From Lytechinus pictus (taxonomy: Eukaryota; Echinodermata; Echinoidea; Temnopleuroida; Toxopneustidae), in NCBI RefSeq assembly GCF_037042905.1, contig NC_087249.1, positions 39,057,901-39,121,900 of the forward strand: DNA of 64,000 nucleotides, written 5' to 3'. The position numbers were made by a program, and so were the translations under genes. The notes under the pieces are model-generated. The model did no database searches, had not been told where the DNA came from, and worked only from the letters and a program-made list of their open reading frames with translations. Numbering within the stretch: position 1 is the first letter of the stretch; each line of letters begins with the position of its first letter. This document shows positions 35,515 through 48,705 of this stretch, piece after piece.

Positions 35515-36308
35515 CAAAAAGTAATAATAATAATAATAATGTGGTTCTTATATAGCGCATTTCAGACCTGAAAGGACTCTCAATGCACTTTACAAAAATA
35601 AAAATTATACAATATAAGGAATTACTTAGAATAACAATTGGCAACAGCAACATTAATCAGTTACATACATGTATGGCATAAGTATTTGGAAAGGCCTAGT
35701 TGAATGCTTCATTAAAAAGAAATGTTTTAAGTTGTGATTTGAAAAGTCCAGGGTTATTTTGTGATCGGAGAGTACTGGGGAGGGAATTCCAAAGGGTTGG
35801 GGCACTGTAGGAGAAGGACCTTTCACCATGCGTCTTAGTTCTTTATTAGTCTGGGTACTTGAAGGAGTAGTTGAGTTGATGATCTAAGTGTCCTAGAGGG
35901 GGTGTATGGAGAAACAAGTTCAGAAATATATTGAGGGGCAAAACCATGTACAGCATTAAATGTTATTAGAAGGACTTTGAAGCGAATTCGTGATTTGATA
36001 GGTAGCCAGTGAAGTTCTTTGAGGATTGGGGTGATGTGGTTGTGTTTCTTGGATCTGGAGACAAGTCTTGCGGCTGAATTTTGGATTCTTTGGAGCTTTG
36101 CTATATCTTTGTCCGGGGTTCCGTACAAAAGACTGTTACAGTTATCAAGAAGGGAAGATACAAAAGCATGAATGAGGATCTCAGTCACATTCTTACTAAG
36201 GTATGACCGAATCATTCCAATACGTCTCAGAGCAAAAGAGGCCTTGCGACAAACAATATTTACGTGTCGGCGCATGTTCACATTCTTATAAAAAAGTACA
36301 TCCTTCAT
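35515..36308 (-). pseudogene. CR1/L2-like LINE, C-terminal reverse-transcriptase region and 3' end
   Basis: From 36308 the minus strand reads an uninterrupted 157 residues with FVSSLLDNCNSLLYG, LQRIQNSAARLVSRS, PILKELHWLPIKSRI and YTPSRTLRSS. After a frameshift near 35840 it continues SFSYSAPTLWNSLP and LFKSQLKTFLFNEAFN (to about 35702). The 3' tail is (ATT)n at 35520-35540. 5'-truncated, as usual for LINEs. Confidence 0.92.
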
Positions 36309-36678
36309 ATAACATTTTAGTATTTTTACCCTCGAAAATTTTATTTGACCCTAAACACGTAACTTTCCTAGCGAAATATATAACCTTTTTTCATTATTTT
36401 AGTGTTTTGGGCACCCTTACTACGTTACGTACGTAACGTGCCCTATCTTGAAAAAGACATCCTTTTTACGTGTTTTTTTTTTGGTCGTGCATGGTATCCA
36501 CTCGTCAATGTAAGTGCCCCCCCCCCCCCCCCCCCGATGAGTGCAGACCTCGATCGTACCGAGAAAAACACTGAAAATATCATATTTTATAAGGAAATAA
36601 TATTTTGATGATCGGTGGGTCTGTGACAAGGGAAGTGTCATTTTAAGGCATGATGGTGCTATGTGGGAAATTATTACA
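36309..36678. other. Unassigned stretch
   Basis: AT-rich with a C-run at 36518-36535. No gene or clear repeat boundary recognised. Confidence 0.4.
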
Positions 36679-39600
36679 CAGGGGTGGATCCAGCCTTAAT
36701 AGGGGGGGGGGGGGCGAAAAAAAATTTCAGCCATATTTTCCCGATCGGCCGCTCGAAGTTGATTTTCTTTTTGAAGGGGTGGTCTTAATGTTCACTTCCT
36801 ATCTTTATTCTTATAAATCAATGTAATAATCTCATAAGATAAATAATGCGAGCTAAGATTATTTTTGAAATTTTATGTATTTTGTCCTAAAATTTGAACA
36901 TTCTGGGCAATGTTTGTGATCCTGAACAAAATGTGTATGCAACTAGATAATTACTGCGAGCGCGAAGCGCGAGCAGAAATTTTTATTATATATTTTTATC
37001 TGATCGAAAAGGGATTGCTTGCATAACTGCAAACGCTATGAAGACATGAAGAAATGCTTACACCATGAAGACATTTCATAATTTAGAAATCAAATGATGC
37101 AAGCGCGAGCTTAAACTTTTTGAAAATTATAAGCACATGTTGTAATTTTGAACAGGATATTTTGATGCGAACGCGAAGCGCGAGCGGAAATTATCATTAT
37201 ATTATTATATTGTAATATATTAATTATAATAATTATAGTAATAATGATGATAATATAATAATTATATAATAATTATATTATTATCAATATCTAGACCTAT
37301 AAACGGGACACTCGATTCCATTTTTTTTTTAAATCATGAAAAAGATGAGTAATTAAGGAACTTCCTACATTAATAGTGGGAGCGCAAAACGCGAGCAGAT
37401 TTATTTTTTATTTCTTCCGGGAATTTTGCATATAACACGGCGCGAATTTAATGCCCCCTTGAGCAGATACTTGCCAAAAATTCGTTGCTGAAAAGCAAAA
37501 ATAGCATATGCGGACTTGGGGAGTGGCGGCAGTGTCTACCCGCCCTGGATGACCAGAAGATCTAAAAAAAAACTACTTTACATATTTTGAACCAATGTAT
37601 ATATAATTTATTGCAAGAAATACACGAGTCCCGTAGCCGGGGAGGGGAAAAAGTAGTGTGAGTAGAAAAAATAGTGTGGAAAACAAAGAGAAAAGGCATT
37701 TTCGATATTTATCCCGCGCAGAGCACGGAAGCAAAATTTTGTATGAAGATGAAAAAGAAGAACGTCTCATTTATTCTTTTGACAAAAATAAGAAGGAAAA
37801 ACAATAAAGCTACATCACCGTTCTTCTCTTTTCTCCCTAGCTCCGCTTTTTCTTTTTCTCCTTTTTCCCTTTCTTTCTTTTTTTCTTTTTGGGGGCGACC
37901 GCCCCACCGCCCCTTTGGCTATATACGCGCCAGTCATAATATGAAGATGATACGAGATGAAACTTGTCGATATTCCATTCTGAAAAAGGGACAATTTGAT
38001 TAGTAAAATAATCTCTTATTTATTAATCTTATAAGCCTAATGAGAGCGCGAAATCTGTTAATATCATGGCCTGAAAACTGGACATTTAAAGCACCTTTGT
38101 GATTATGAATTGGATGTATGAGTTAATATGTTTTTAATAATTAATGCAAGCGCTAATCGCGTGGCGAAATTTTTGATAAACTGTCATGAAATGGGGATTT
38201 TAAGCTGTTTGTTATAGAACTAATATTGAGATATACATACTCACCAATCAAAATGCGAACGTGCAGCGCTAGCTGATACTTTTGACAATTAGACCTGCAT
38301 AGGGATATTTGAGAACTTTATGGAAAACACGAAAATAATAGGCACCTGACGAATCAAATTTTGCGAGTGCGCTGCGCGAGCAGAAATTAATATTCAGACC
38401 ATAAAACTGACATTTTTACAAAGCACTTTTAAACATAAATATTTAAATAAAAAAAAATAATGACAATTCGATTTTCAAGCTGAAATGTGTTTTGTGTATT
38501 GACTTCAAAACTTGATATTTTAAGCTCCATATTAAGCAAAATATGTAAATCACCTATCAGGCAATGCGAGCGTGAAACGCGCGCGAAAATTGTAAAGCTC
38601 GCAGAAATCTGTTTGCGCAGAAATGCTAGTTTTCACGCTGTGTCAAGGGGAAAGGGCGAAATTAAACTTACCCTGCGAAACATTTCTCATACACTTCACT
38701 TGCCCTTTTATTCAATTGAAATAAAACGAATACATTCAAGCATTTTGTAACAATTTTTCCACCCAAACTGAAATTTCAACACTTAGTAAGCACAACATTT
38801 ACCCTTTATGTGCCAGCTGGATCTGAGGACATAACTGAATCTGAAGAAAAAAGTTTATATCAGACATCTCCAGCATTTTTTCACTAAGTTTTTATCATTT
38901 AAAGTGGGTTTACATTTCATTTTTCATTCAATACTCATTTCTCCACACTTTTCCCAAGCTTGACAATGATTAACAAAATGAATATCAAGCCTAAGCCATT
39001 TCATGTAAATCACAGCTCAGTGTAAAGCAAATATCGTCACTATGGCCTCGGTGTAGGGGGAGCGGGATGGGGCGCAATGCACTCTTGACTCTTCGAAATG
39101 TTTTGAGCAAGGAAACAAGTTAAACAGGTAAAAGATATCTTCAAATCAATTTTACTAGCTAAATTCCACGTGCCCTTCATGATTAAGGTCTACTTTTACT
39201 CGCATAACTATTTCAAAGTTCTGCGCAAATCATTTTTCACTAAATTTTCAAAAATAAGTGGTGCTCACTCAAGCGGAAACATTTTTCGACAGTTATATCG
39301 TCATTTGCTTAAATGGATCTCTACCAATGTTAAAATGTGGAAAAATCACCAGGATATTACCAATTTATAATTTTACAGGCTTTTTTCTAAGTGTAAACTT
39401 TTTTTTGATACGCACTGTATATTAAATCATGCATCGTATTCATATTTACAAAAGTGCTTTAAATGTCCAGTTTTCAGGCCATAATATTAACAGATTTCGT
39501 GCTCTCATAAGATATTAATTTAGTAATCAAATTGCCCCATTTTTAGAATGGAATATCGACAAGTTTCATCTCGTGCTTAGGAAGAGAAATAGGAAGATAG

Positions 39601-40531
39601 TCATCATTTTCATATGATGACATAATGTTCTTAGAATGTCCCGATCAAAACTCAAAGTAATAATAATGAAACATATCAGCTCTTTTTTAAATGTGATTCT
39701 TATCCACCTCACAATTTTCCAACAAAGTGGTTGAAATACAGAGCTTAAATTGACCCCTTTTCAGATCGGAATATCAAATATTTTAAGCTCGCGCTTCGCG
39801 CTCGCTTTATTGATTTTCATGATATAAAAAGGTATTTAGAATGCCCAGATTCTAAGTCGAAATCTGAAACACGCGCGCTCATGTTTATTCAGATACGTAG
39901 CTTGTTCTCTATTTAAATCATTATCCAGTTTCAGATCATAATTATAAAAAAATATGTTCTGCTCCCGCTTTGCGCTCGCATTATTAATGTGGGAAGATTT
40001 CCAATTACTTATTCTTTTCATGATTTACAAAACATGAATACAGTGTCCCATTCTTCAGGTAGAAATGTGTAAATTTTCAGCTCGCGCTTCCCGCTTTCAT
40101 TATTGTTTGTTGAAATATGTAACGTCTTCATGGCTAACTGCAAGCAGCCATTAACAAATCCTTTTTTGATAAGATCAAAACGTATATAAAAAAATTCTGC
40201 TCGCACTTCGCACTCGTAGTAATTATTTAGTTGGATACACATCTCGTTTATAGGATCACAAACATTGCCCAGAATGTTTAAATTTTAGGATAAAATATAT
40301 CAAATTTATATTTAAAAAAAAGCTCGCGCTTCGCGCTCGCACTAGTTAAATAAAGCTTATGAGATTATTATATGTTTATAATGATTTATAAGAATAAAGC
40401 TTAGAAGTGACTATTAGGACTACCCCTTCAATAAAACAAACAAAAATCAACTTCGAGCGGCCGATCGGGAAAAATGTGGCTGAAAAAATTCCGCCCCCGC
40501 CCCCACTGGCGAAGGCTGGATCCGCCCCCTG
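36679..40531. mobile_element. 3.9-kb foldback element rich in GCGAAGC hairpins
   Basis: Left end CAGGGGTGGATCCAGCC, right end the inverse of CAGGGGGCGGATCCAGCC. Arms are mirrored over long blocks: cgatcggccgctcgaagttg / caacttcgagcggccgatcg, gatgaaacttgtcgatattcc / its inverse at 39550-39575, and ctggacatttaaagcac / gtgctttaaatgtccag. About eleven copies of a 19-base GC hairpin (type GCGAGCGCGAAGCGCGAGC) punctuate AT-rich sequence every 100-200 bases, in opposite orientation in the two arms. The left arm has an extra block at about 37420-37940. No transposase seen. Confidence 0.85.
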
Positions 40532-41005
40532 GTGTGTACCATATATATTCTAGTCATATCGGGGAGTTCCCCCGACCCGTTGCTAAATGGCGTGGTTTGT
40601 TGCCTTAAGGCAAGGAAAGCTGGAAATACAATACTGGTTATGCAGTCTTAACTTCTCCAAAGGCCCAAATAATGAAAGAGTGTGAACGTATTCTTATCTT
40701 AATAATATTTTAATATACAAGCATTTTGTCTATTTTATACGAATTATTTTAATCAATAAATTCATTTGATCTTTACTTACGCCAGTGGCGTTACAGGTGG
40801 GGGGGGGGGGGCAGGAAAAAGAAAAAGGAAAAGGGAAATTGAACGGAAAGGAAAGGAAAGCCAACAACATAAATAGGGAAAATGGAAGGGAAGCGGGAAA
40901 AGGAAGGAAAGAAGAACATGTGAGGAAGTACAAAATATCCTGAAATACTAATGTATTAGCATGATTAGCAAGAGAGCAGAAAAGGGAGCTAGAAGGGAAA
41001 TGAAA
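40532..41005. other. Purine-rich repeat remnant
   Basis: Holds 'cagtggcgttacaggtggggg' at about 40783, an end resembling the CAGTGGCG family of MITEs, followed by A/G-rich simple sequence. Confidence 0.4.
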
Positions 41006-41009
41006 ACAT

Positions 41010-43100
41010 CTTCAGATTTTGGTAGATAAAGATGGTGAAAAATATGTTGACGAATATGAAAAGGCTAAGCTAGATTATGAAGCGCACATGGACCGTATAA
41101 CTCATGGTATAATAGTCCGGTTCCGCGCCATCTGGGTAGAATATGGAGAGAAAAACAGCAAATTCTTTTTAAACTTGGAAAAGGCCAACAACGCAAGATC
41201 AACAATTAACAGACTAAAAGTAGGGGATGAAATTTTAATCGATACTTTGAAAGTGAATACTCATATTAAGAATTTCTATGCAAACTTATATAAACAGAAG
41301 ACCCCAAATCGTTTAGTAACTGTAAGTTTTTGGAGTCAAATTGTATACCCAAGTTATCGCCAAACCAGCGTGACTTATGCGAGAAAGAATTATCTCTTTC
41401 GGAATGCACTTCTTCTCTATTTGCCATGGCTAAGAACAAATCACCCGGTAACGACGGAATAACCGTCGAATTTTATTGTCATTTTTGGAGCAAACTTGGA
41501 CCGTTGGTCTTAGATACTCTTAATTACAGTTTTGAACAAGGAATTATGTCTACGTCACAGAGGCAAGGTATAATTACACTAATAACAAAAAAGGGAAGGA
41601 TAAAATGTTTATAGACAATTATAGGCCCATAACTCTCTTAAATGTTGATATCAAGATCGGCTCTAAAGCCTTAGCACAGAGACTGAAAAACATTTTACCA
41701 TATATACATAGGTGAAGCCGTGAGAACAGTACTTGAGACAATGTTCTATACTAGGCTTAAGCGTTTGGGCGGTATTTTATTAAGCCTCGATTTTAAAAAA
41801 GCATTCGACTCATTGAATCACCAATTTTTGAAAGAGGTTTTGAAATGTTTTAACTTTGGGAATAATTTTTGCAATTTTGTCAGTGTTCTTTACAAAAACA
41901 TTGAAAGCTGTGTGATGAATGATAACGTTTCAACTGGATATTTTACGGTAGGAAAAGGAATACGACAGGGGGATCCTTTATCTCCATATCTTTTTTTTTT
42001 TTTTTAATTTATTTTTTTTTGCCTCCGACGAAGATTCTGCTAGGATCGAAAGCTTAGGCCCCTTTTTGACTTTCTCATATCTTTTTATATTAGCTATAGA
42101 AACGCTAGCCATAAACATAAGAAAAAATGAAAACATTCAAGGCATAAGATTAAAAAATACTCATGAAATTAAGTTGTCTATGTACGCCGATGACATAACG
42201 GTTTATTTGTCAAACTTTGAGTCGTATCATCACCTCACGGAAGCTCTAAATGATTTTCAATTATGTTCATCACTCTCACTGAATTACGATAAGACGAAAG
42301 CAATGTTTATAGGACAATTCAGTTTGCAAAACCCATCTATACCAATAGATATAAAGTTTTTTAACGTTTTGACAATTCTTGGAATCGACATCTCTTATTC
42401 TTTTGAGGATAGAATGGCGCAATTACAAAGAATTTTATCCAACATTAAATCTCAACTAAATTTATGGAAAGCCAGGAATTTATCATTATACGGGAAAATT
42501 CATATTGTGAAAACTTTTGCTACCTCTCAGCTGTTATATGCAGCCAGCATATTATCTATACCTTATTAATTTATTCATAAAGTGAACACATTACTGTATG
42601 AATTCATTTGGGGTGGTCCTGATAGAGTAAAACGTGAAGTGTTGGTTAAAGAATACGATGACGGGGGTTAAAGATGACTTGCATCAAATCGATTATTCAA
42701 GCTCAGAAAATTAAATGGATTTCGAGACTTTTCTCCTCAACTTCGAAGGGCTGGACAGATATATGTATAGAATTGTTGTCACCTGTCGGTGGAGAATATA
42801 TTTTTTTTATTGTAATTTTGATATGAAATATTTGAATATTGAAGTGTCAAATTGGTTGTTGGACATTTTACAAACATGATGTTTATTGGAAAGGAAAATA
42901 GATATTACCAATGAGTTTATATGGAACAATCAATATATCACATTTAAAGGAAAATCTATTTATAAACCAAACATAAAAGAAAAGGGATTCACTAAAATTA
43001 CTGATATGTTAGATGAATTTGGACGCCCACTACGCTGGAGGGAAGCGAAAGAAAACGGGTTAAAGTTTACGGAGTATTTTGAATTGTTATTGCTATAAAA
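41010..43100 (+). pseudogene. Tx1/L1-like LINE reverse transcriptase, broken
   Basis: Open segments in several frames give the domain in order: an N-terminal coiled region and RFRAIWVEYGEKNSKFFLNL (41100-41170), MAKNKSPGNDGITVEF (about 41430), LDFKKAFDSLNHQF, GIRQGDPLSPYLF (41940-41995), the catalytic YADD (about 42183), then NLWKARNLSLYGKIHIVKTF and YEFIWGGPDRVKR. Frameshifts and stops lie near 41330-41460, 41615, 41710, 42570 and 42670. A short retroposed piece splits the RT at about 41997-42083. The endonuclease is absent. Confidence 0.93.
41997..42083 (-). mobile_element. Tiny retroposed fragment inside the LINE
   Basis: About 85 bases with an A-rich tail (T-rich on plus strand, 41997-42020) and the body gcctccgacgaagattctgc..aggatcgaaagc. 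The LINE sequence tctc(c)atatcttttt is present on both sides, a target duplication of about 13 bases. Confidence 0.7.
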
Positions 43101-43452
43101 TAATGCCCTAGCAAAGAGTTAGCCAAGGGCTAGCTATATCCCCTATATCACTGTGTCCTAACCTATAAGTAAAGCTTTTCGCTGGCAAGATTTACCGTAA
43201 AAGGCCTCTTTGGCTAAATTTCCAAAGCTACTACACATAAGTAGAATTTAATTTCAAAATCATTTTGAAATGCCAAATTTGTTACAATTTTTTTTTCCAC
43301 ATTTGCTATGTTGTGCTGCCTAAAAATATTTCGTTTATTTTCCGCAACTGCGTTCAATTTAATGTGTTGTGTATGTACCCGCGATTTGATAAAACAGTGG
43401 CCATCTGCAATGTTTGAAAATATCACGAGGTTCCGGGGGCTACGCCCAAGAC

Positions 43453-44292
43453 CAGTGGCGGCACCAAGGGGAAAGGCAAGGGGACATTTGCCCCCAGTGA
43501 GTTGGCCCCACCCCCGAAATTTTGAGAAAAAAATGTATAATAAATATTGTCGTAAGCATCCTACTAAAGCTGCAAAGTGCTCCAAAACAGCTTTTTCGTT
43601 CTTTAAAATTTTCTCATCCATTCACTGTTAGCTCCAAACAATTTTTTTTATCTTTCAGGTCATTATATAAAATTCAAAATGTCGCTCGCGCTACGCGCTC
43701 GCAGCAACTGTTGACTGGTTGCCACGCAGTCAAGCTTAGCTTATAGTGGCAACCCCTGTAACCTTCTAACAATCGATATATATTAATAAAAAATGCAATT
43801 ATGTTCAATGTTTTGCTTGTCAGCTATACGTATATTATTATTGTATTTTCTTTGTTCATGCGTTTATGAAAAAGTGTTGCAGAAACCAATAAATGAAATG
43901 AAATAAGTAAATTATCTGTTCACATTGGGCTTAAAAATCCAATGTTCAAGTCAATATGCTTCTCGCGATTAGAGTTGTCATTCATTTTATAGCGAGAAAC
44001 ACATCCTGCGTATTCATAATTTTCATAAATCAAAAAATTTCAGCTCGCATCAATTGCTTATAAAATTAGGTAGCCATCCAGTTCATGATTACAAAAAGTG
44101 ATTAAAACGTCGTCATCATCTCAGGATATCAAAAATTTTCGCGCTCGCATTATCTATTTATTGGTGAGATATCATCTTCATCTGTTCATGACCCAATGCA
44201 AACAGCTTGTCCTTAACAGGTTTTGTGTATTGCCCCCCCCCCCCCAATGTTCTTTTGCCTCCCCCGAGTTAAAAATCCTGGTGCCGCCATTG
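43453..44292. mobile_element. MITE-like element with CAGTGGCGGCACCA ends
   Basis: CAGTGGCGGCACCA at 43453 and TGGTGCCGCCATTG ending at 44292 are inverted. It has inner C/G tracts near each end and the GC hairpin word ctcgcgctacgcgctcg (about 43684). No clear target duplication. Confidence 0.7.
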
Positions 44293-45912
44293 CCCCGGAC
44301 CCGATCCGCCGCACTGGCCCCAAAAAGTTCTACAACCGAGAGCAAAAAAGAAAAGATGAAAGAGAAAAGGAAAGGAAAGGAAAAATATGTAAGATATGAT
44401 GCTATTTTCTGAATACCATGTCATAATCAATTCAAAGTTAGATTCTCATGAAAATGTGAATTTTTCTCCGCTCGCTTCGCTCGCTCGGGACTTACATGAA
44501 GCAGTTGCGTGCGTCATGCTTTGAACCCTCTTTTTTGTACTTATCACGCATTGAGCTGCTTCGCCCTAATGCTCGGGCCACAATCATAAAAAAATAAATC
44601 ATGTTCATACCATGATATGACTGGGAATTTTTTTACTCTTGCCCCCCCCCCCCCCCCCCTAGCCACCGACCCGTGTTACGCCCCTGATTTACGCCTGCCC
44701 ATGCAGAATGCATTTAGCGCGAATTAACGTATGTGTGCCCCACACTGGCTTTTTGCTTGCAGACAAAATATCAGCAGCTGTAGTTCATGATAATACCAAC
44801 TTGGCCTCATTCCACTGGTGCTTGCATACAAAGGAATTATCATCAAAATCGGTGAGTAATAATTTTAGACAGTTTTGTAAAATTTATTTTATTGTGATTA
44901 TCACTACCATCAACATGATTTACGATAACCTTAGGGTTTGCTTATACATTTACATATTGTCACTCAAACATATTCACGTGAGATTTACACCTACACGTAG
45001 GCCTACCATTTTTGTAATCAGAAATGATGTCATATATATCTAAAACACTATTTAAAAAATGTTTTAACACAGTCCTTTATTTATTGAAATGAGTTTAGGG
45101 GAAAAAATAATTCTCACCAGTGATAATTTCCTGAGAGACAATTTTGAACTGGAAGCCTATGCAATGTGACTCGATCGTGACTATGACCATGATGACGGTA
45201 AATGGGTTCATATCCAATAATATCCGTGCAATTTTTGGCGTCGAGTCTATATCGAATTTAGGCCTACTTCATATCCACTCTGCAGACTGTTGAAAGGCAA
45301 GACGTATGAGAAAGGACAATAAAATAAAAGGAAAAATAGAGTAAGGAAATAAATTGAAAATTAAAATAAAGTACATTAAAACCTAACCTAAAACGACGGG
45401 AAATAAAAGTTCCATATTTTGTTCCAGAGACAATTGCCCCGATGGAATATTTGCTCGTCGAGTCAAACATAAATTCCAACCTCCAAAAGTAAATAAACCG
45501 CAGTCCTTATATTTGCGCTATTCTGTTAAAAAAAAACTCTGTTTCAAAAAATTACATTCTTAACTCTATAGCCTAGGCCCCCTTAGATATGAAGACCGGA
45601 GTAAAATAATGTCGCAGAAGAAAATGTCGGAAAGGAAGCTGGATAAGCGTGTTCAACATCCTTATTTCTCATATCATTTGTTTTATTTACTATGTAAACC
45701 ATTTTGATATCCAATAACTTAATTCATAATGATACTGAAACTAGAATGAAACGCCGGAAATTGTGTGTATATTGATTTAACTACATGTATACAGCATTTG
45801 ATATATATTTGATCCACTGATCATGCTATTAAGAATAACAAAGAGTGAGTGGGTGCTTACATGTGAACTCAAGTTTGATTTAGCCCTTCAACTGTGTCAA
45901 AGCCGCTATTTC
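44293..45912. other. Repeat-rich intergenic stretch
   Basis: Bases 44300-44700 match the start of another element at 63785-63960 (shared 'gatac/gctgttttctgaata..atgtca') and hold ccgctcgcttcgctcgctcgg. Its right end resembles an inverted CAGGGGCGTAACACGGG. The remainder has no recognised content. Confidence 0.45.
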
Positions 45913-45914
45913 TA

Positions 45915-48220
45915 CAGTGCGTCTCAAAAAACAAATATACACTTTAAATGGCTGCCAAATAAAAATTATGTCACTTTGGGGAAAAGACTTATATATATAT
46001 GGATAGCCAATAAAGTAAACTTTCAAATGGCACCAAAAAGTTGGAGAACTATTCATGCTGAGTGAGCACTACCCACTTAAACAAAGGGTATGGAAATTAG
46101 GCTGGGCAGGAATTAGACTTCCAATTTCTTTCAGTCTTTGAGAGGCGAGTCCTTTGGAACTTTCAAAGTTGTGGGTGTTGTGATAAATTAATGATCAATT
46201 TAGATTGTTCGAGCGAATTTCATGAATTATTGAATTGAAATGTAATGCATGAGTGAACATGAATTGCAATTTTTAGTGCAGCATTTTAACTTTGTCATGT
46301 GGATCTCAGCAGTGTGTTCATGGGAGTCAGGATAATAGCAGTGAGATAGAACTTAAGTGGGTGAAGTAGGTTGATGGGCTAAGGGTCAACAGAACATTTA
46401 GCCTCCCTCCTACAGCCCCCACCTCCTGTTGAGATTGAGTCTGATTGCTAATACACATGTACGCATGAAGTCCAGAGCGAATAACTGTCAATTTAATGAT
46501 AAATTCTGAAAATTATGTCACCAACGTTTACCTATCAATCATTCAATCAACAATAAATCAACTCAATCAATGTTATCAATCAAACATTCAGCCTTTTAAA
46601 TGAATTATTTCATAGATCATAATTATCAGTCAATTTGTTAGCAATCATTTGTAATTAATCACCCAAAAAACGTGACCCATGAACTATCGATCACTTGGAA
46701 GTTAAGATTTGAATACCACCCAGGAGAAAGAGAGAGAGAGAGGGGGGGGGGCACATGACCTGTAATTTGTTAAAGAACACAAAGAAGAAGAATGCCCTTT
46801 TAAGCAAGTCTTACCCTATCTCACCCCTTGCATGCAACAGATACCATCACATTAATTACTGACTCTCACAAACACACTGAACACAAAGATCCACATGATA
46901 AACTGAAAATGTTGCACTAAAACTACAATTCCTGTTCACTCATGCATTGAATTTCAGTTTAGTAACTCATTAAATTCGCTTAAGAAAGCAAAACTTATCG
47001 CAATTCATCAATAATTTAGCTTAACATCCTTATATTTTGCAAGTTCCAAAGGACACACCTCTCAGAAAAGTGGAAGGCTAATTCCTGCCCAGCCTAGCAA
47101 AGCCTAGTCTCTCAGGAGGGGTGAAGAGGGTAGAGGGGGGGGGGTGGCTAATTGTTCTGTTGACCCTTATCCCATCCTAAGTCCTATCCCATCCCTATTC
47201 TCCTGACTCCCATGAACACACTGCTGAGATCCACATGACTAACAATTGCAATTCACGTTCACCCATGTATTAAATTTCATTTAAATAATTTATGAAATTT
47301 GCTCAAACAACCTAAATTGATAATGATTGATCATTAATTTATCACGACACCCTCAACTTTGCAAGTTCCAAAGGACTCGCCTCTCAAGGACTGAAAGAAA
47401 TTGGAAACTTAATTCCTGCCCAGCCTAATTTTCATACCCTTTGTTTTTAAGGACAAGTCCACCCCAACATAAAGTTGGTTTGAATAAAAAGAGAAAAATC
47501 AAACAAGCATAACATTGAAAATTTCATCAAAATCGGATGTAAAATAAGAAAGTTATGACATATTAAAGTTTTGCTTAATTTCACAAAACAGTTATATTCA
47601 CATCCAGATTGGTATGCAAATGAGGGGACTGATGACATCATCCACTCACTATTTCTTTTATATTTCTTTACATGGAATATGAAATATTCTAATTTTCCCC
47701 TCATTGTCATGTGAATAAAAGTTTTATTCCTTCCTAAATATGTGTATATATCATTGTTTTCCAATTTTGTGGTTCAAACAAGGGGATCCTTATTGTCAAA
47801 TCTGTAAAATTGAAATATTGTATAACTCAAACAATGGGAAAACAAAATAAATAGTGAGTGATGGACATCATCGACTCTCTCATTAGCATATCACTGAGTT
47901 GTGCAAAAAACATTTTTTTTAACAATGAGCAAAACTATAAAATGTCATAACTTTCTTATTTTACATCCGATTTTGATGAACTTTTCAGTGTTATGCTTGT
48001 TTGATTTTTCTCTTTTTATTCAAATCAACTTTTTTCTGGGGTGGACTTAACCTTTAAGTGTGTAGTGCTCACTCAAGCATGAATAGTTTTCCAACTTTTT
48101 GGTGTCATTTGAAAGTTGACTTTATTGGCTTTCCATATATTTAAATCTTTTCCCCCAAAGTGACATATTTTTTATTTGGCAGCCATTTCAAAAGTGTACA
48201 GTTTTTTTTTAGACGCACTG
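45915..48220. mobile_element. TA-flanked foldback element, CAGTGCGTCT family
   Basis: Ends CAGTGCGTCTCAAAAAAC and the inverse of CAGTGCGTCTAAAAAAAAC are flanked by TA. Arms match over about 480 bases (ggctgccaaataaaaa, tcactttggggaaaag, aggctgggcaggaatt, gcgagtcctttggaac). The right arm is present twice in a row (about 46840-47095 and 47205-47440). A family A MITE sits in the right arm at 47451-48053. Confidence 0.87.
47451..48053. mobile_element. TTAA-type MITE, family A (copy 2)
   Basis: TTAA at 47447-47450 and 48054-48057; ends GGACAAGTCCACCCC and GGGGTGGACTTAACCT. It interrupts the right arm of the 45915-48220 foldback; the left arm shows the empty site at about 46078. Confidence 0.9.
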
Positions 48221-48429
48221 TACATAAGTTAGGAGAAAGGTAGCTTATTATTATCAAAGCATAATGAAAATTCATATGCATGATGAAAACTCATGGCATG
48301 TGGTTGAATATGGAAATGGGGTGCGTCATGCACTATTTCATGTGCAAATATAGGTTGCATTCTCAAACAGGAGCAAAGTTCAATACTGCCGCTATTCTTG
48401 AAACCCTTAACCTATCAGTGCAAGGTATA

Positions 48430-48620
48430 AAAGATGGCACCGGAGATGGCAGAGGAAAAATGGCAGATGTAAAAATGGCAGAGGTAATAATGGCAGGGGT
48501 ATAATGGCAAAGTTGAAATAGCAGAGGTAATAATGGCAGAGGTAAAAAAATGCTGATGTCAAAATGCCACAGGTAATATTGCAGAGGTAAAAACAGCAGA
48601 GGAGATAATGACGTACAGAG
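48430..48620 (+). repeat. Minisatellite, unit about 16-20 bases
   Basis: Imperfect units of type atggcagaggtaata repeat about ten times. Confidence 0.85.
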
Positions 48621-48624
48621 GTAA

Positions 48625-48705
48625 AACCGCTAACATTAACTCTAACCCTCCAACCCCATTACCCTAACCTGACCCTAAACTTAACCCTAACATTAATCAT
48701 AACCC
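48625..48705. repeat. Degenerate telomere-like AACCCTA repeats
   Basis: Clustered taaccctaa-like words (ccctaacctgaccctaaact type). They are too diverged and too short to be a telomere; probably a simple repeat at a MITE edge. Confidence 0.7.
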
